A stretch of 64,000 nucleotides of DNA from Syngnathus acus (taxonomy: Eukaryota > Chordata > Actinopteri > Syngnathiformes > Syngnathidae). Where the stretch lies: contig NC_051106.1 in NCBI RefSeq assembly GCF_901709675.1, positions 5,032,001 to 5,096,000 on the forward strand, written 5' to 3'. Position 1 is the stretch's first letter. Each line of letters opens with the position of its first letter. The notes beneath the pieces were generated by a model. It saw only the letters and a list, made by a program, of their open reading frames with translations, made no database searches and was not told the DNA's origin. Made by a program: the position numbers and the translations under genes. Shown in pieces: positions 1 to 10,819 of the stretch.

Positions 1-2327
1 ACCACATTTCCTGGACTTAGGAGCTCTCGGGCTTCTTCCACACCGTCTCTCACATCAACTGAACTTGTTTCCCTCGCTGAGAAAGGCCAGGAGCTTCCCG
101 TGTCGGTCCGTGCTTCCCTATGGTCTGAGAACACGGCTCGGTCTGTGCTCCTGAGGACCACCACTCCATTTTGTTCTTCTAATTTAGGACTGCCGGCTTG
201 CTTCACATCTACATTTGTAACCTCGTCAGTCGCACTTAAAATGGAACTCTGATGAAAGCCCGGGCCGTCCCAACATGCTCTTCCGTGAATTTGTGTTTGG
301 CAATGAAGAGGAAGATGTAAAATGGCCGGAGAGGAACTTAAAATATGACTTTTAGTGTTTGGAGAATCTATTTTTATACATGAGGTTTGCTTTTTCAGGT
401 TCAAGTCAGTGGCTGCATAGGGGTTGATTTGGTCTCCTCTCAGTGCTGGATCTGCAGCCTTCCAAGCCACTTCAAAGTCAGAACTGCACTCTATGAGCCC
501 AGTTCCAGCTTTGCTGTTATTCAGTTCCGACATAACGTCCAGAGCTTGACTGACACGAGCGCAAGACAGAGGAAGAGCGGGCTTGTCCTGAGCTTGAGCG
601 GAGTGCAAACACAAAGTAGGAGCTGGTGGATGGATACTAGCGCTGACCTGCGATCTGGCGGGTCCAGAAAGTAAAGTCGCTCGGTCGAGCTTGCTATAGA
701 ACGATGCGGCCGAGCGGGAGTTCTGCAGGCAACCCGTCTCCTCGATGTAGGAGTGAGTCCCGCAGCTGTCCAGACGACGTTGGGTCTCCTCCCAAGGGTC
801 GTCCCCATCCGGGCTGTCGTCAATCAGTTTCTGAGGACCGCTTTGCATGCTGATGCTGCTCTGGTAGTCTGTGCAGATTGCAGATGAGGTGTAGCTGCTC
901 CTCATTTTGTGATGCTGGCTGGATGTGAGGCATTCTGGGTGTTCCTTGGCTCTCTCTTTTCTCAGCTTGTGAAGTTTGGAGAAGAGCCTCCCACCTTGAG
1001 GAAAGAAGACACAGGATTTGAAGTTGGTGGAATTCACAATTTATTTTTGTAAACATTGTAAAATCCTTCAAGCTTGAAGATGCACTTGGTGTCTTTCTTA
1101 CCTTTAACGTGCTCAAGATGGAGGTAAACTGTGTCCTCGCTGACGTAATATCTCAGCAGCTTCACCATGTACGGCACTCCTTGAGGGATGATGGTCGGCT
1201 GCTCTCGGCTTTCCCAGCTGGACTTCATCAAACTCTGCAAAAGTAAATGGAAGACATCAGCTTCTCTAGAAGGAAAACGGTGTGTGGGGTCACAAAGCAT
1301 GGCTCAGAAATATACACCCACCTTTACAACAAATGTCTCTTTATTAACCAAGCTTTGGACAACTAGGACCTATGCACGGGAAGAAAAATGTTTTTTTTTT
1401 TGTCTTGTCAGTCAAATGTCCTTTTCAATCAACAGAAGCACAATGGAGTCATTTACCTTATCATTGACGCCGACCACCTTACACATCTCTAAATCTTCCA
1501 CAGGAGAGCTTAAGTGTCTTACAGGTCGGAATCTCAGACTGCTGTAGCCCTGCTGACACAAAGAAATCATCATTTGACACATTTTATGTTGTGACTTTCT
1601 CTCTTGATATCTTCCCATTTAATAATTCATCTGACATCATCCAATCTTTTGATAATCAATGTTAGCGAATGTAGCATTAAAGATAAACGGACCAGAGGAA
1701 CTTCCCTCAGGACTTTTTAATCAATTCATACCCCTAAATGAGAGTTGCCTTTCCCGAGGTTGTCCTGTAGGTGCGTTATGAAGATTTCCTCAGCTCTCTT
1801 CAAATACTGAGTCGTCTTCCTCTTCACAGCCTCTCGACGCTCCTTGTTTGGGTCCACTGAAAGACACACTCAATCTCAAATCCATCATTGCCTATAATAC
1901 AAGACCTGTCCGAAGTAAACTTGTCACAGTGGAAGTTCCGATATTTAACTTCCTATTTTTTATTCTGGTCTGTATGTTCCTGTCACATGCCTTGCGTTGC
2001 ACAAATACAATTTTTAATGTTTCATGTGGCTATGGATAATTAATAAAATGCACACTTATACATTCGATGGGCACGAATAATCCAGAATTGGCTCAGTTGC
2101 TTTTGGACCCAGTGCTGGGTTGACTAATTCTCAATGCCTCACCATTTGGAAAATAATATCAATATGTAGTAGTATTAAAAATGATACTTACATTGGACCC
2201 CATTTAGCAGTAAATCCACCCCATTCTTATAATAAGCGAAAGCTGCCTCATAGTCCTCGTTGACCTCGCTGTCCAGAGCCATGCGAATCTGCTTAGCTGC
2301 TTCCACCAAGTAATCACGCTTCGCCAT
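1..2327 (-). CDS. rps6kl1: Ribosomal protein S6 kinase-like 1 (partial; MIT domain, start of kinase domain and large insert)
   Basis: Coding exons read 2327-2192, 1856-1732, 1549-1457, 1369-1322, 1234-1102 and 994 to the left edge; their phases agree. The protein starts [19 protein letters not shown], the MIT-domain helix of RPS6KL1, followed by NKERREAVK and YLKRAEEIF. Next come [18 protein letters not shown], a small 16-codon exon ending ETFVVK (the beta-3 lysine position of a kinase N-lobe), and [20 protein letters not shown] with LHLEHVKG. The last exon stays open for about 331 codons to base 1; it is Ser/Thr-rich and low in complexity and corresponds to the insert that splits the kinase domain in this family. 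The C-lobe lies outside the window. RPS6KL1 is a little-studied, possibly inactive AGC-kinase relative with an MIT (endosome/ESCRT-type) module. The start was chosen by alignment to the family's MTKRDYLVDA start. Confidence 0.9.
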
Positions 2328-3102
2328 CTTCACCTTGTTTCGGGCCTGTCAAGGTCCAGTCGGGCCTGAGCAAATGTTAAGATGTATTTAGCATCGATTG
2401 GAAGATGTTTACTATTTTTGTTTAATTAACCTTTGAACAAGAAGTGAATGTTGAGTCATTCAAAAGTGTTTTCAATTGATTCCTTGTAGGCTCACCTTTG
2501 CTTCCTGGTCTCATGAAAAGCAGGACACATCTCTGCTAGGGCTCACTGGGATCGCCGTGATTCGCCTCCAGTGACCTCGAGGTTTTGGTCTTTTTGACCG
2601 AGCATGATGGGCTGGAAAAGTGGAAGCAAAGAGTTAAATAGTTGACCGTCATTAGAACAGACAGGAAGTGAATTAAAAAAATGGGGCCTGCCTTAAGGAC
2701 GGATGCAAAGACAGTTCTAAATATTTGAATGTTTTATCATCATTTGTCATTCTAGACGACCACAGCATCAGTGTTTTGCACCTTACAGTATACTGTTACA
2801 TGCAAGCAGGCTCTTTAGCTTAAAAAATACAAATTGGTCTTATAATTCAAACTAAAATACGGTAATATTGAGTCTGGCCATCGATTGCATAATGGTGGTA
2901 ACACATAGCATTGCTTTTCTCGTAAATCTGCCAACCACAAGCCACACATCCTTCAAGTAGGAGGCGACATCATCATCTAGAGATTCCACACCCATCATTT
3001 ACTCGGCATGCATTGAAGCTTAACCGGTATCTAAACATTCCTCGGTTACAATCAACAAAACACACACCACAGAAAAAACGATGACAAAGCACAGATAAAC
3101 TA
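2328..3102 (-). other. rps6kl1 5' UTR/intron stretch, no coding signal
   Basis: This is non-coding sequence between the putative first exon and the coding start. No family-like reading frame, long repeat or RNA gene was seen. Part of 2328-2360 is probably 5' UTR of the exon that carries the start codon. Confidence 0.5.
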
Positions 3103-3230
3103 CCTTATGTGATGAGGCCGAGCGCGTGCCAGTTAGCAGCATCAGCATCAACCACTATCTTCTATGGAGCAGTGGAGGAGGAGAAACCACCGGCCTGGCT
3201 TCCGATTGGCTGAGCGTGATGTCACGCTCG
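3103..3230 (-). promoter_or_regulatory. rps6kl1: Probable rps6kl1 promoter and 5' UTR exon, with palindromic CRE-like site
   Basis: A GT donor that reads ATAAG/GTAGTT on the minus strand near 3103 suggests a non-coding first exon at roughly 3103-3170. Just upstream, 3212-3229 is a perfect 18-base palindrome, GAGCGTGATGTCACGCTC with a TG centre, containing the CRE-like TGATGTCA. A reverse CCAAT box (ATTGG) lies at 3205-3209. CCAAT plus CRE is a common proximal promoter pair. The transcription start is inferred, not seen. Confidence 0.45.
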
Positions 3231-3851
3231 GGTACCACTTTGCACGCAGCCCTCTCTTCCCCCACTCTCATCACGCCAGATGCTGTCTGATTTAAAGAGA
3301 CAGTGTTGTTTTCTTGAAGGCATTGAATGAGGACTTTGTCATTTTGTACTTTTACTTGCAATCTAAATTGTATTTGCAATAGCATAATCAATAGCGTATG
3401 AATAGTAAAATGGTTTATCGCCATTATATATGCAACATCAATTTTCGGATTCTAAAGTGATGGGAGATTAGTAGCAAATGAAACTAGGCTGCTCCCTCAC
3501 TCTCTCACCCCCCGGGGGAGGGCAGGATTACAGAGGGGCAGTGGTAACCCTGTATGACTGACAGAGGGAAGGAGGGGGATGCAAGAAGGATGCCTCTTTT
3601 CCCTAAAGAAAAGGGCAAGAGCTCTGGTCTATGGACCTAAAAGCTCAGTATTGATTATATTTTGATGACCTCATTATTTTGCAAGTATGATAGAAAAGGG
3701 GTTAGCACCACTGGCTGAGCTAGAGGGGCTACAGGGCCACTGAACCCCTGAGTCCTGAAATATGCTTGGACCCCCAGGTGCTAACACAGATAATTTGACT
3801 TTTAGGTATTTTCTGATGTTTTTGGAAAAAATAAAAGTTCATGTGTATGCG

Positions 3852-3925
3852 CTCACCTGGGATCGAACCACGGTCTCACGGAGCAAGCGCGCGTGTCACT
3901 AACTGTTCGGCTATTGCGACATGTT
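3852..3925 (-). repeat. tRNA-like / SINE-head fragment
   Basis: Read on the minus strand, this contains a B-box-like GTGGTTCGATCCCAG and, 40-odd bases upstream, an A-box-like TAGCCGAACAGTTAGTG. The acceptor-stem ends do not pair well, so it is better read as a tRNA-derived SINE head or tRNA pseudogene than as a functional tRNA gene. The flanks at 3250-3850 show no gene. Confidence 0.4.
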
Positions 3926-4109
3926 GCTTTGTGAACGTCTGCACTGTTTTGTACTAGTGATGTGCATTCAGTACTTTAGTGAACTGAATCTTTAGAATCG
4001 GTTCACTCAAAAGATTTGTTCAAAAGAATCGTTCACCGAATCGTTTGCTACACGTTCTTATTTATTTATTTATTCTTTTTTTTTTTTTTTTTTTTTTACC
4101 GCGTGTAGT

Positions 4110-6005
4110 GTACCTATTGAAGTGTCCATGAGGTGTACCTAATCACAGGCCACTTCATTAGGGAAAAAGCTTACCAACGTGAAAGTGAAAAGTGCCACAC
4201 CCGCCCTCACCCCCACCTCCTGATTGGCTATCTGATCTGTGACGTCATTCGGTCCCTCGTTAAGTGCACCTGCGTGAAAAGTTTTAGCTCCTGCAGAACG
4301 TGAAAGAAGCTAAAACTTTTCACGCAGGTGCGCTTAACGAGGGTAACTTGGAAAACATATTGGAACGCGGCCCCTCTGGGACTGGAGGCCAACACCCCTG
4401 GTTTAAGTGAAAAGTGCCACACCCGCCCTCACCCCCACCTCCTGATTGGCTATCTGATCTGTGACGTCATTCGGTCCCTCGTTAAGTGCACCTGCGTGAA
4501 AAGTTTTAGCTCCTGCAGAACGTGAAAGGAGCTAAAACTTTTCACGCAGGTGCGCTTAACGAGGGTAACTTGGAAAACATATTGGAACGCGGCCCCTCTG
4601 GGACTGGAGGCCAACACCCCTGGTTTAAGTGAAAAGTGCCACACCCGCCCTCACCCCCACCTCCTGATTGGCTATCTGATCTGTGACGTCATTCGGTCCC
4701 TCGTTAAGTGCACCTGCGTGAAAAGTTTTAGCTCCTGCAGAACGTGAAAGGAGCTAAAACTTTTCACGCAGGTGCGCTTAACGAGGGTAACTTGGAAAAC
4801 ATATTGGAACGCGGCCCCGAGGACTAGAGCTTGACACCTGTGACCTTTGACCATGATATTTCCCTAATAAAGTGGCCTGTTATTAGGTACACTCGAAAAT
4901 GGCGGTGTACCTAATGGAGTGTCCGTGTGATTCCCTCGTTAAGTGCACCTGCGTGAAAAGTTTTAGCTCCTGCCGAACGTGAAAGGAGCTAAAACTTTTC
5001 ACGCAGGTGCGCTTAACGAGGGTAACTTGGAAAACATATTGGAACGCGGCCCCTCTGGGACTGGAGGCCAACACCCCTGGTTTAAGTGAAAAGTGCCACA
5101 CCCGCCCTCACCCCCACCTCCTGATTGGCTATCTGATCTGTGACGTCATTCGGTCCCTCGTTAAGTGCACCTGCGTGAAAAGTTTTAGCTCCTGCAGAAC
5201 GTGAAAGAAGCTAAAACTTTTCACGCAGGTGCGCTTAACGAGGGTAACTTGGAAAACATATTGGAACGCGGCCCCTCTGGGACTGGAGGCCAACACCCCT
5301 GGTTTAAGTGAAAAGTGCCACACCCGCCCTCACCCCCACCTCCTGATTGGCTATCTGATCTGTGACGTCATTCGGTCCCTCGTTAAGTGCACCTGCGTGA
5401 AAAGTTTTAGCTCCTGCAGAACGTGAAAGGAGCTAAAACTTTTCACGCAGGTGCGCTTAACGAGGGTAACTTGGAAAACATATTGGAACGCGGCCCCTCT
5501 GGGACTGGAGGCCAACACCCCTGGTTTAAGTGAAAAGTGCCTCACCCGCCCTCACCCCCACCTCCTGATTGGCTATCTGATCTGTGACGTCATTCGGTCC
5601 CTCGTTAAGTGCACCTGCGTGAAAAGTTTTAGCTCCTGCAGAACGTGAAAGGAGCTAAAACTTTTCACGCAGGTGCGCTTAACGAGGGTCACTTGGAAAA
5701 CATGTTGGAACGCGGCCCTTCGAGGACTGGAGGTCGGCACCCCTGGTTTAAGTGAAAAGTGCCACACCCGCCCTCACTTTCTGATTGGCTGTTTGATCTG
5801 TGACGTCACGCAGACACTCCATTAGGTACGCCGCCATTTTCAAGTGTACCTAATAACAGGCCAGTTCATTAGGGAAAGATCATGATCAAAGCTTAACTGA
5901 AAGTGAAAAGTGCCACACCCTCCCTCACCCCCACTTTCTGATTGGCTGTTTGATTTGTGACGTCAGTCGGACACTATTAGGTACACCGCCATCTTCAGGT
6001 TCGTT
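4110..6005. repeat. Tandem array of ~222 bp units with palindromes and CCAAT-CRE modules
   Basis: Seven palindromes start at about 4254, 4476, 4698, 4933, 5155, 5377 and 5599, spaced 222 bp except 235 bp for the fourth. Each has two 38-base arms with one mismatch around a 14-base loop; in the first copy the arms are 4254-4291 and 4306-4343. Between palindromes lies a spacer ending in an inverted CCAAT box and a perfect TGACGTCA. Units 1 and 5 share a private variant (GAAGC instead of GGAGC at the start of the right arm), so units 1-3 and 5-7 look like a duplicated three-unit block offset by 901 bp. MITE-like ends with ATTAGGTACACC and AATAACAGGCCA words flank the array at about 4110-4170, 4865-4920 and 5815-6000. 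The repeated 64-65 aa frames in the array are by-products of the repeat, not genes. Confidence 0.85.
4223..5965 (+). promoter_or_regulatory. Eight CCAAT-box + CRE modules with fixed spacing inside the array
   Basis: ATTGG (reverse CCAAT) is followed after exactly 12 bases by TGACGTCA at 4223/4240, 4445/4462, 4667/4684, 5124/5141, 5346/5363, 5568/5585, 5784/5801 and 5941/5958 (start of ATTGG / start of CRE). The last two copies sit in more diverged flanks but keep both motifs and the 12-base gap. NF-Y and CREB/ATF are the known binders of such motifs. Function here is inference; all copies could simply descend from one promoter-like transposon end. Confidence 0.6.
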
Positions 6006-6744
6006 TGCGAAGTTCACGAGTGAGTGACAGCGTTGCTGCTATGCCAGCCGACACACGTTATGCCGACTTTGATGTTTTAATTTTGTATTTGTTGGATTGT
6101 AGTTGATGGTGTTATTATACTTAATGTGTTTGAATAAAAGGTTAAAAAAAAATCCGTTATGCCGACATTTATTTTGGGGGACACCAACTCATATAACAAC
6201 GTAAAACACATACATATTGTCATATAAAGCAGTTAACCAAATGTCAGATTTTTGTTTTAATTGGCGAATATAAAACAAGGAATAAAACACCAGACAAGTT
6301 TTGACATAAATGTTTATTAAAATAATAATAATAGTACATTTCAAACCAGCAATCTAATGTGAAATTGCAGTAGACATATAGGATAACAATATTCATGCGT
6401 ATATATGCATACACGTTATTTAAAAACTACTATAAGTGTTATAAAATAAAGATTACCCAAAGAGAAGCATAATCTCCCCGTTTTTGCATAACGGCGCATC
6501 CCTTCATGCACTAAACCGTTAGCTTGGAGACAACGTGCATAAAAGAAGTGAGTGGTTCTTTCTTTACTTGGCAAATCGTAAATCTACATTCTGGCTTACA
6601 TAGTTCACGCCAGGAGGGAGACGCAACACGTTCACTGACTGATCCGTTGATGCACGGGAAGGAAGAAGTTCACCCATTGACTCGTTCGCGAACGGGAAAG
6701 TCAGGATTCGTTCCCTCACTGATCCGTTCTCGCGATGAACTGGA

Positions 6745-6990
6745 TATGCAAATCACACACTGACTCGTTCACTCACAGATCCGTTCAGTTGATGAACGGG
6801 AAATGCAATTCACACAGACTCGTTCACTCACAGATCCGTTCAGTTGATGAACGGGAAATGCAATTCACACACCGACTCGTTCACTCACAGATCCGTTCAG
6901 TTGATGAACGGGAAATGCAATCCACGACTCGTTCGTGAACGGGAAATGCAATTCACGACTCGTTCGTGAACGGGAAGTTACGGCATTTTC
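6745..6990 (+). repeat. 56 bp tandem repeat, about three copies, followed by two 28-base short copies
   Basis: The unit contains GACTCGTTCACTCACAGATC followed by CGTTCAGTTGATGAACGGGA; copies begin near 6762, 6818 and 6873. Two shorter units (GACTCGTTCGTGAACGGGA type) follow at about 6925-6980. The words match those at the ends of the surrounding repeat island. The 79 and 67 aa frames here are translations of the repeat. Confidence 0.75.
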
Positions 6991-7166
6991 TTCGTTTTGT
7001 TTTACGGAGAGGTGGCACCAGCTTCAATGCGCATTACCAACACCTACTGGTTGAAGTCATATGAACGGAAAAAAAGAACAAATCACTTTAGGAAGTGATT
7101 CGTTCACTCTTGTTCACTGAAATGATTCGTTCTTTTGAACGAATTGTTCACTCACGAGCCAACACT

Positions 7167-7350
7167 AGTTCAAATTTACAGTGAAACGGTTTGATTCGGA
7201 CAACGGGACTTAGGAGCATGTCTTTTCAAACGGAGTGGTACGCACAATCAAAAACAATGTTTTGATTCCATGTGGTTTGAGTGTTTTTATCTGGTGGGGG
7301 GGTGACGTCAGTGCCTCCCCAGTCATGAACCTCACCGCACATCACTGGTG
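7167..7350 (-). mobile_element. Fragment of the same hAT-type element found at 9879-10819
   Basis: Read in reverse, this matches the left part of the 9879-10819 element: the CAGTGATGTGCGGTGAGGTT start, TGACGTCA, the C-run, ACACTCAA, GCGTACCACTCCGTTTGAAA and TGTCCGAATCAAACC. It continues to the CACTGTAAATTTGAAC word found at about 10290 in the intact copy, having lost the stretch in between. It breaks at the edge of the repeat island at 7166, and the other half was not recognised. Orientation is opposite to the intact copy. Confidence 0.7.
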
Positions 7351-7421
7351 TAGGCATACACTGAGCAAAATGGTCAATAAAGATCAACTGCATCAATCAC
7401 AATGCATATGATCCCAAAGTG

Positions 7422-9374
7422 TTACGCCATGTCAAACTTGACATGGTACGACACGTAATAGCCGTTGTTATACATGTAGAGGAGCTGATCGGTGGGGTTG
7501 TAGTCCAGGCTGGAATATTTCTCCTGGAACTTGGGAAACTGAATGCTGAGGTGTTTCCCCTCACCGTCGTTTGTGTCGAAGGCGTAGTAGATCTCCTCGG
7601 TGTTGAAGTCCACCTGCCTAGTGGCGTACATAACTCCGCAAGCCATGAAGGCGTTGCCGGTCATCTGTTTGAACGCAGCCGTGTTCCATACTTTCTCAAC
7701 GCCGAAGCCTTTCTCGTTAATCTTTGCGATGACTATTTTACCTTTGCTTTCATCTGAGGCATACATTACCCACAATCCTTTTTCATCTGCTGCAAAATCC
7801 ATGTTCTGGGTATCTGAGTAACTGTATGAGAAGGCCGTACTGGCCGATGGGATCACTCTTGAATCATACGTGTTATCGGTACGATTGAACTTGCCCATAC
7901 TAAAGGGCGATTGTCTCTGATAATAAATGCTGTTAGCGTGAACAATGTAATTGTTACCATAGCCTCCATAACCAGCAGCAAAGTCAATGTAACCAGATGA
8001 TGACATCAGAAGCAGGTGTTTATAGTCTGGGTAAAAATAGAACCGACTTGTTGCGGTACTGCTGTACCCACTGTAGAAGTAAATGGACTCAGAACCTTTA
8101 AGAGGTTTGGAGTCTTTGCCCCATCCACCGTAGATGTAACCTATCTGCAAATGAGAGTTCAGTGTGCCAACTATGGGTTTGCTGAGTCTCACGATTCCTG
8201 TGTGATTGCAGTTGCCTGGAAAAGAAAATAATGTTACAAGGGCTGACTTTTACCTTTTTTTTTTTTTTTTTTTTTTAGTAGACTGACCAATATCTGGCTT
8301 TAAGAACTCTTGTTCCTTCTGGCATTCCTCTAGCTTCCTCTGCAGTTTGGCAAACTCGATGCGGATCACTTCCAGGTTGCTCTTGTCGTATGTCTCCAGT
8401 TGGTCCACAATGAGAGTCATGTTGCGGATCTATAATGAAAGGTCAGTGGATGTAAGTGGGGGGAAAAAAATAACTTTAGCTAAATGTTAAAGGGAAAAAA
8501 AAATGTTTGGTTTCTATCATGAACTCCAAAGTCAAAGCCAATTTTGGTAATATTGCAGTGATAAATAATTTTGCTGTCGAAATTTACTACTTGTAATTTC
8601 ACTGAAATTTCACAAAGGCTTTGTAAACAGCATTTTAAATAAATAACATCAAATTTAATCACTTGTTATACATGTAAAATTGTTTATTAATAATATTTTT
8701 ATTTTCATTTAGTATTATAATTATTATTGAAAAATCAATCATTACAGGTTCTAAATTTAAATTAGTTTTTACCTCGGTATAGAAAGAGTCAAACATGGGT
8801 GAGGAGGAATTGAAGGCATCTTTGAGCTGAGACACCAGAGATTCAAATTCTCTGAGTTCAATTCTGAGCAGCTCAAAGTCCAGTTTGATGTAGTCGTCAG
8901 CACTTGAGCCCAAGATGGTGACTCTCTTCAGCAATAATTTCAGTTCTCCCAAGTTGGACTCCAGTCTTCCTTCATAAGTATTTATCTACATCATTTGCAT
9001 TGACAGGAAATGGGATGTTATTCAACATATGCCTAAAATTGTGATTTGTATGATGTCATCAACATCACCTACCATACCTTGTTCATTTGAATTTTCACTT
9101 CCTGGATCAGATCCTTGCTAACATCCTGCATGTGCTGCAGCCGATCAGCCGGGAAGATGGTGTCGGGCAGGTACACGTGGCAAACACATTCACCCAAATT
9201 TCCCACTGATGATGTCACATTACCAGACCCCCAGTCCTCCACTGGCTGAGAAAGGCAGAAATAAACAACAAAGGTCAAGAGTGGCGATGATATTCAAGTT
9301 CAATCGATGTCACTTACGATCCAGGCAAGAGTTGGGCTCATGGCCGAAAGCAGCAGGAATAGAGTGGACAGCAT
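7422..9374 (-). CDS. olfm4: Olfactomedin-4-like secreted glycoprotein
   Basis: Five exons in consistent phase (9374-9318, 9245-9078, 8985-8773, 8429-8288, 8215-7422) give 457 aa. A signal peptide (MLSTLFLLLSAMSPTLAWI) is encoded by the first exon. Then comes an NVT sequon and the CVCHVYLPDTIFPADR motif (human OLFM4: CQCSVSLPDTTFPVDR), a heptad-rich coiled coil in exons 3-4 including IRNMTLIVDQLET, and a complete C-terminal olfactomedin domain in the last exon (SKPIVGTLN, YGGWGKDS, MDFAADEKGLWVMYA, CGVMYATRQVDFNTEEIYYA, LDYNPTDQLLYMYNNGY). OLFM4 is an extracellular matrix and neutrophil/gut-crypt glycoprotein that oligomerises through its coiled coil. Length and exon layout fit the family. Teleosts carry several olfm4-like copies, so exact orthology is open. 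Confidence 0.9.
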
Positions 9375-9870
9375 CTCGTCTCACTTCCACCTCCCAAGTG
9401 TCTCCTGGACAGCTCGCTGAAAGCTCTTTTAAACCAAATGTCTTATCAGTTCATCACGCACATATTTTGTCTTCCCAGATTTATTGAGCTCTGCGAAACA
9501 CAAGCACAGATGTTGGTTCACACTCAATCTTTTGACGACAGTATTAATGTTATCGTAGGGGCGGATGAGAAAATCAGCACATGTAGAAGTGACATCTAGA
9601 TGTATGTTTAAGGTTTATTTGCTTAATTTAGTGCATGTGTGGCAGCCGGAATATCACATTTATTGCAGACACTTTCCATGTTTAATGATTAAACTCACAA
9701 TGATCGTTCTTTGTGTAGCGCCTAACTAGCTGTGTAATGCACAGTTGTGAGAGGTGGACAACTTGAGAAGCTTAATTACGTTTCCCAAAAAATAAAGTCC
9801 CTCTTTTTATTGTTAATGCATCTAACTCAATGTTTCACCAAACAGATAGATTTTACTTTTAATAGTATAC
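9375..9870. other. Intergenic, upstream of olfm4-like
   Basis: This is AT-rich sequence with no reading frame or repeat that I recognise. It should contain the olfm4-like promoter, but no clear TATA box was identified. Confidence 0.4.
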
Positions 9871-9878
9871 GTTGCTGC

Positions 9879-10819
9879 CAGTGACGTGCGGTGAGGTTCA
9901 TGATTGGGGAGGCACTGACGTCACCCCCCCCCCCCCCTCCTCCGGCTTATTCATTATTTAATTAGAACTATTTTAATTAAAATCTCATATCAGCAGTCTT
10001 CACACATAAAAACACTCAATAAAGCACATGGAATCAAAAACTTGTTTTCAATCGTGCGTACCACTCCGTTTGAAATGACATACTCCGAAGGCCCGTTGTC
10101 CGAATCAAACCTTTTAACTCCGGAGTTGCTCTTCCTTTACTGATGACCTCCTGCTTCGACCGAAAATCCATAGTTGAAAATCGTTTCCATATGTAATCCT
10201 CCATTGTAAAACGAAATGTAAAAACGGGGAGGAAAACCCCCAAAACGAATGTAAAACGAAATAAATGGAGGACTGCTCCTCAGGTGTTCACTGTAAATTT
10301 GAACTGGAGATCTCTTATTCTACAGGTAGGCGCATGAAGCACCCCGGGCTCACTAGCACCCCCTGCCATAAGGTTGGAGAACTTTTTGTAGCCTCCGTAA
10401 TGTCTCTTTTCAAATTTATAGAAACACGACGTTACAGACAGATGACAAAAAACACTAGATATTATATACATCAGCGTAACTACGGAAATTGGTTAGTATA
10501 GCCACAGTGTTTGAACACTTAAACAACGACATAAAGATAGCGAGCAGTTGAGTCTAACTGCATCGCCTGTCAACATAGGCAGCCGTGTGATTACGCAATC
10601 CTCAGAGGAGGCTAGGCAGGAAGTTGGCTCCTCCGAGCGAATCGTCTTCGGTTTTAAAATAACTATAAAAATTCAGCGATTTTGGTTCAAAATGATACAT
10701 AACTATTGAAATTAAAAAGAAAATGACTTTATAATAAAAACAATTGAATTTGTTTTTCCCCTTTTCATGATGGCAGGGGAGGCGCATCCTCCCTTGCCTC
10801 CTTTGACCGCACGTCCCTG
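9879..10819 (+). mobile_element. Non-autonomous hAT-type DNA transposon, 941 bp, with 8 bp target duplication
   Basis: The left end is CAGTGACGTGCGGT and the right end, reversed, is CAGGGACGTGCGGT: 14-base terminal inverted repeats with one mismatch. The element is flanked by a perfect 8 bp direct repeat, GTTGCTGC, at 9871-9878 and 10820-10827, the target-site length of the hAT superfamily. The interior has no transposase frame. The element starts with TGACGTCA followed by a C-run. A related fragment lies at 7167-7350. Confidence 0.85.

Larger units (their letters stand above)
3954..7166. mobile_element. Composite repeat island with GTTCACT-type inverted ends
   Basis: Both ends are rich in direct and inverted copies of GAACGAATC / GTTCACTGAAC-like words: about 3954-4050 on the left and 7070-7166 on the right. 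The left end starts CTAGTGATGTGC; the right end, read in reverse, starts CTAGTGTTGGCTCG. These give imperfect inverted ends around about 3.2 kb of non-coding repeat. Inside lie a T tract (about 4077-4097), the tandem array (4110-6005) and a 56 bp tandem repeat (6745-6990). No transposase frame is visible, so this is non-autonomous or several nested insertions. The right edge lies against a fragment of the hAT-type element, which suggests insertion into it. Confidence 0.5.

Noticed and set aside
3852-3925. A functional tRNA gene
   Set aside because: The B box is good, but the acceptor stem does not pair and the A box is poor. It is more likely a SINE head or pseudogene.
4228-5767. Repeated 64-65 aa reading frames on both strands, almost identical to each other
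   Set aside because: They are the two strands of the 222 bp tandem repeat and its palindrome. They have no start context and no family resemblance, and exist only because the repeat unit lacks stops in these frames.
4110-6005. CRISPR-like regular direct repeats
   Set aside because: The units are 222 bp and nearly identical throughout, with no unique spacers, and the window is vertebrate nuclear DNA.
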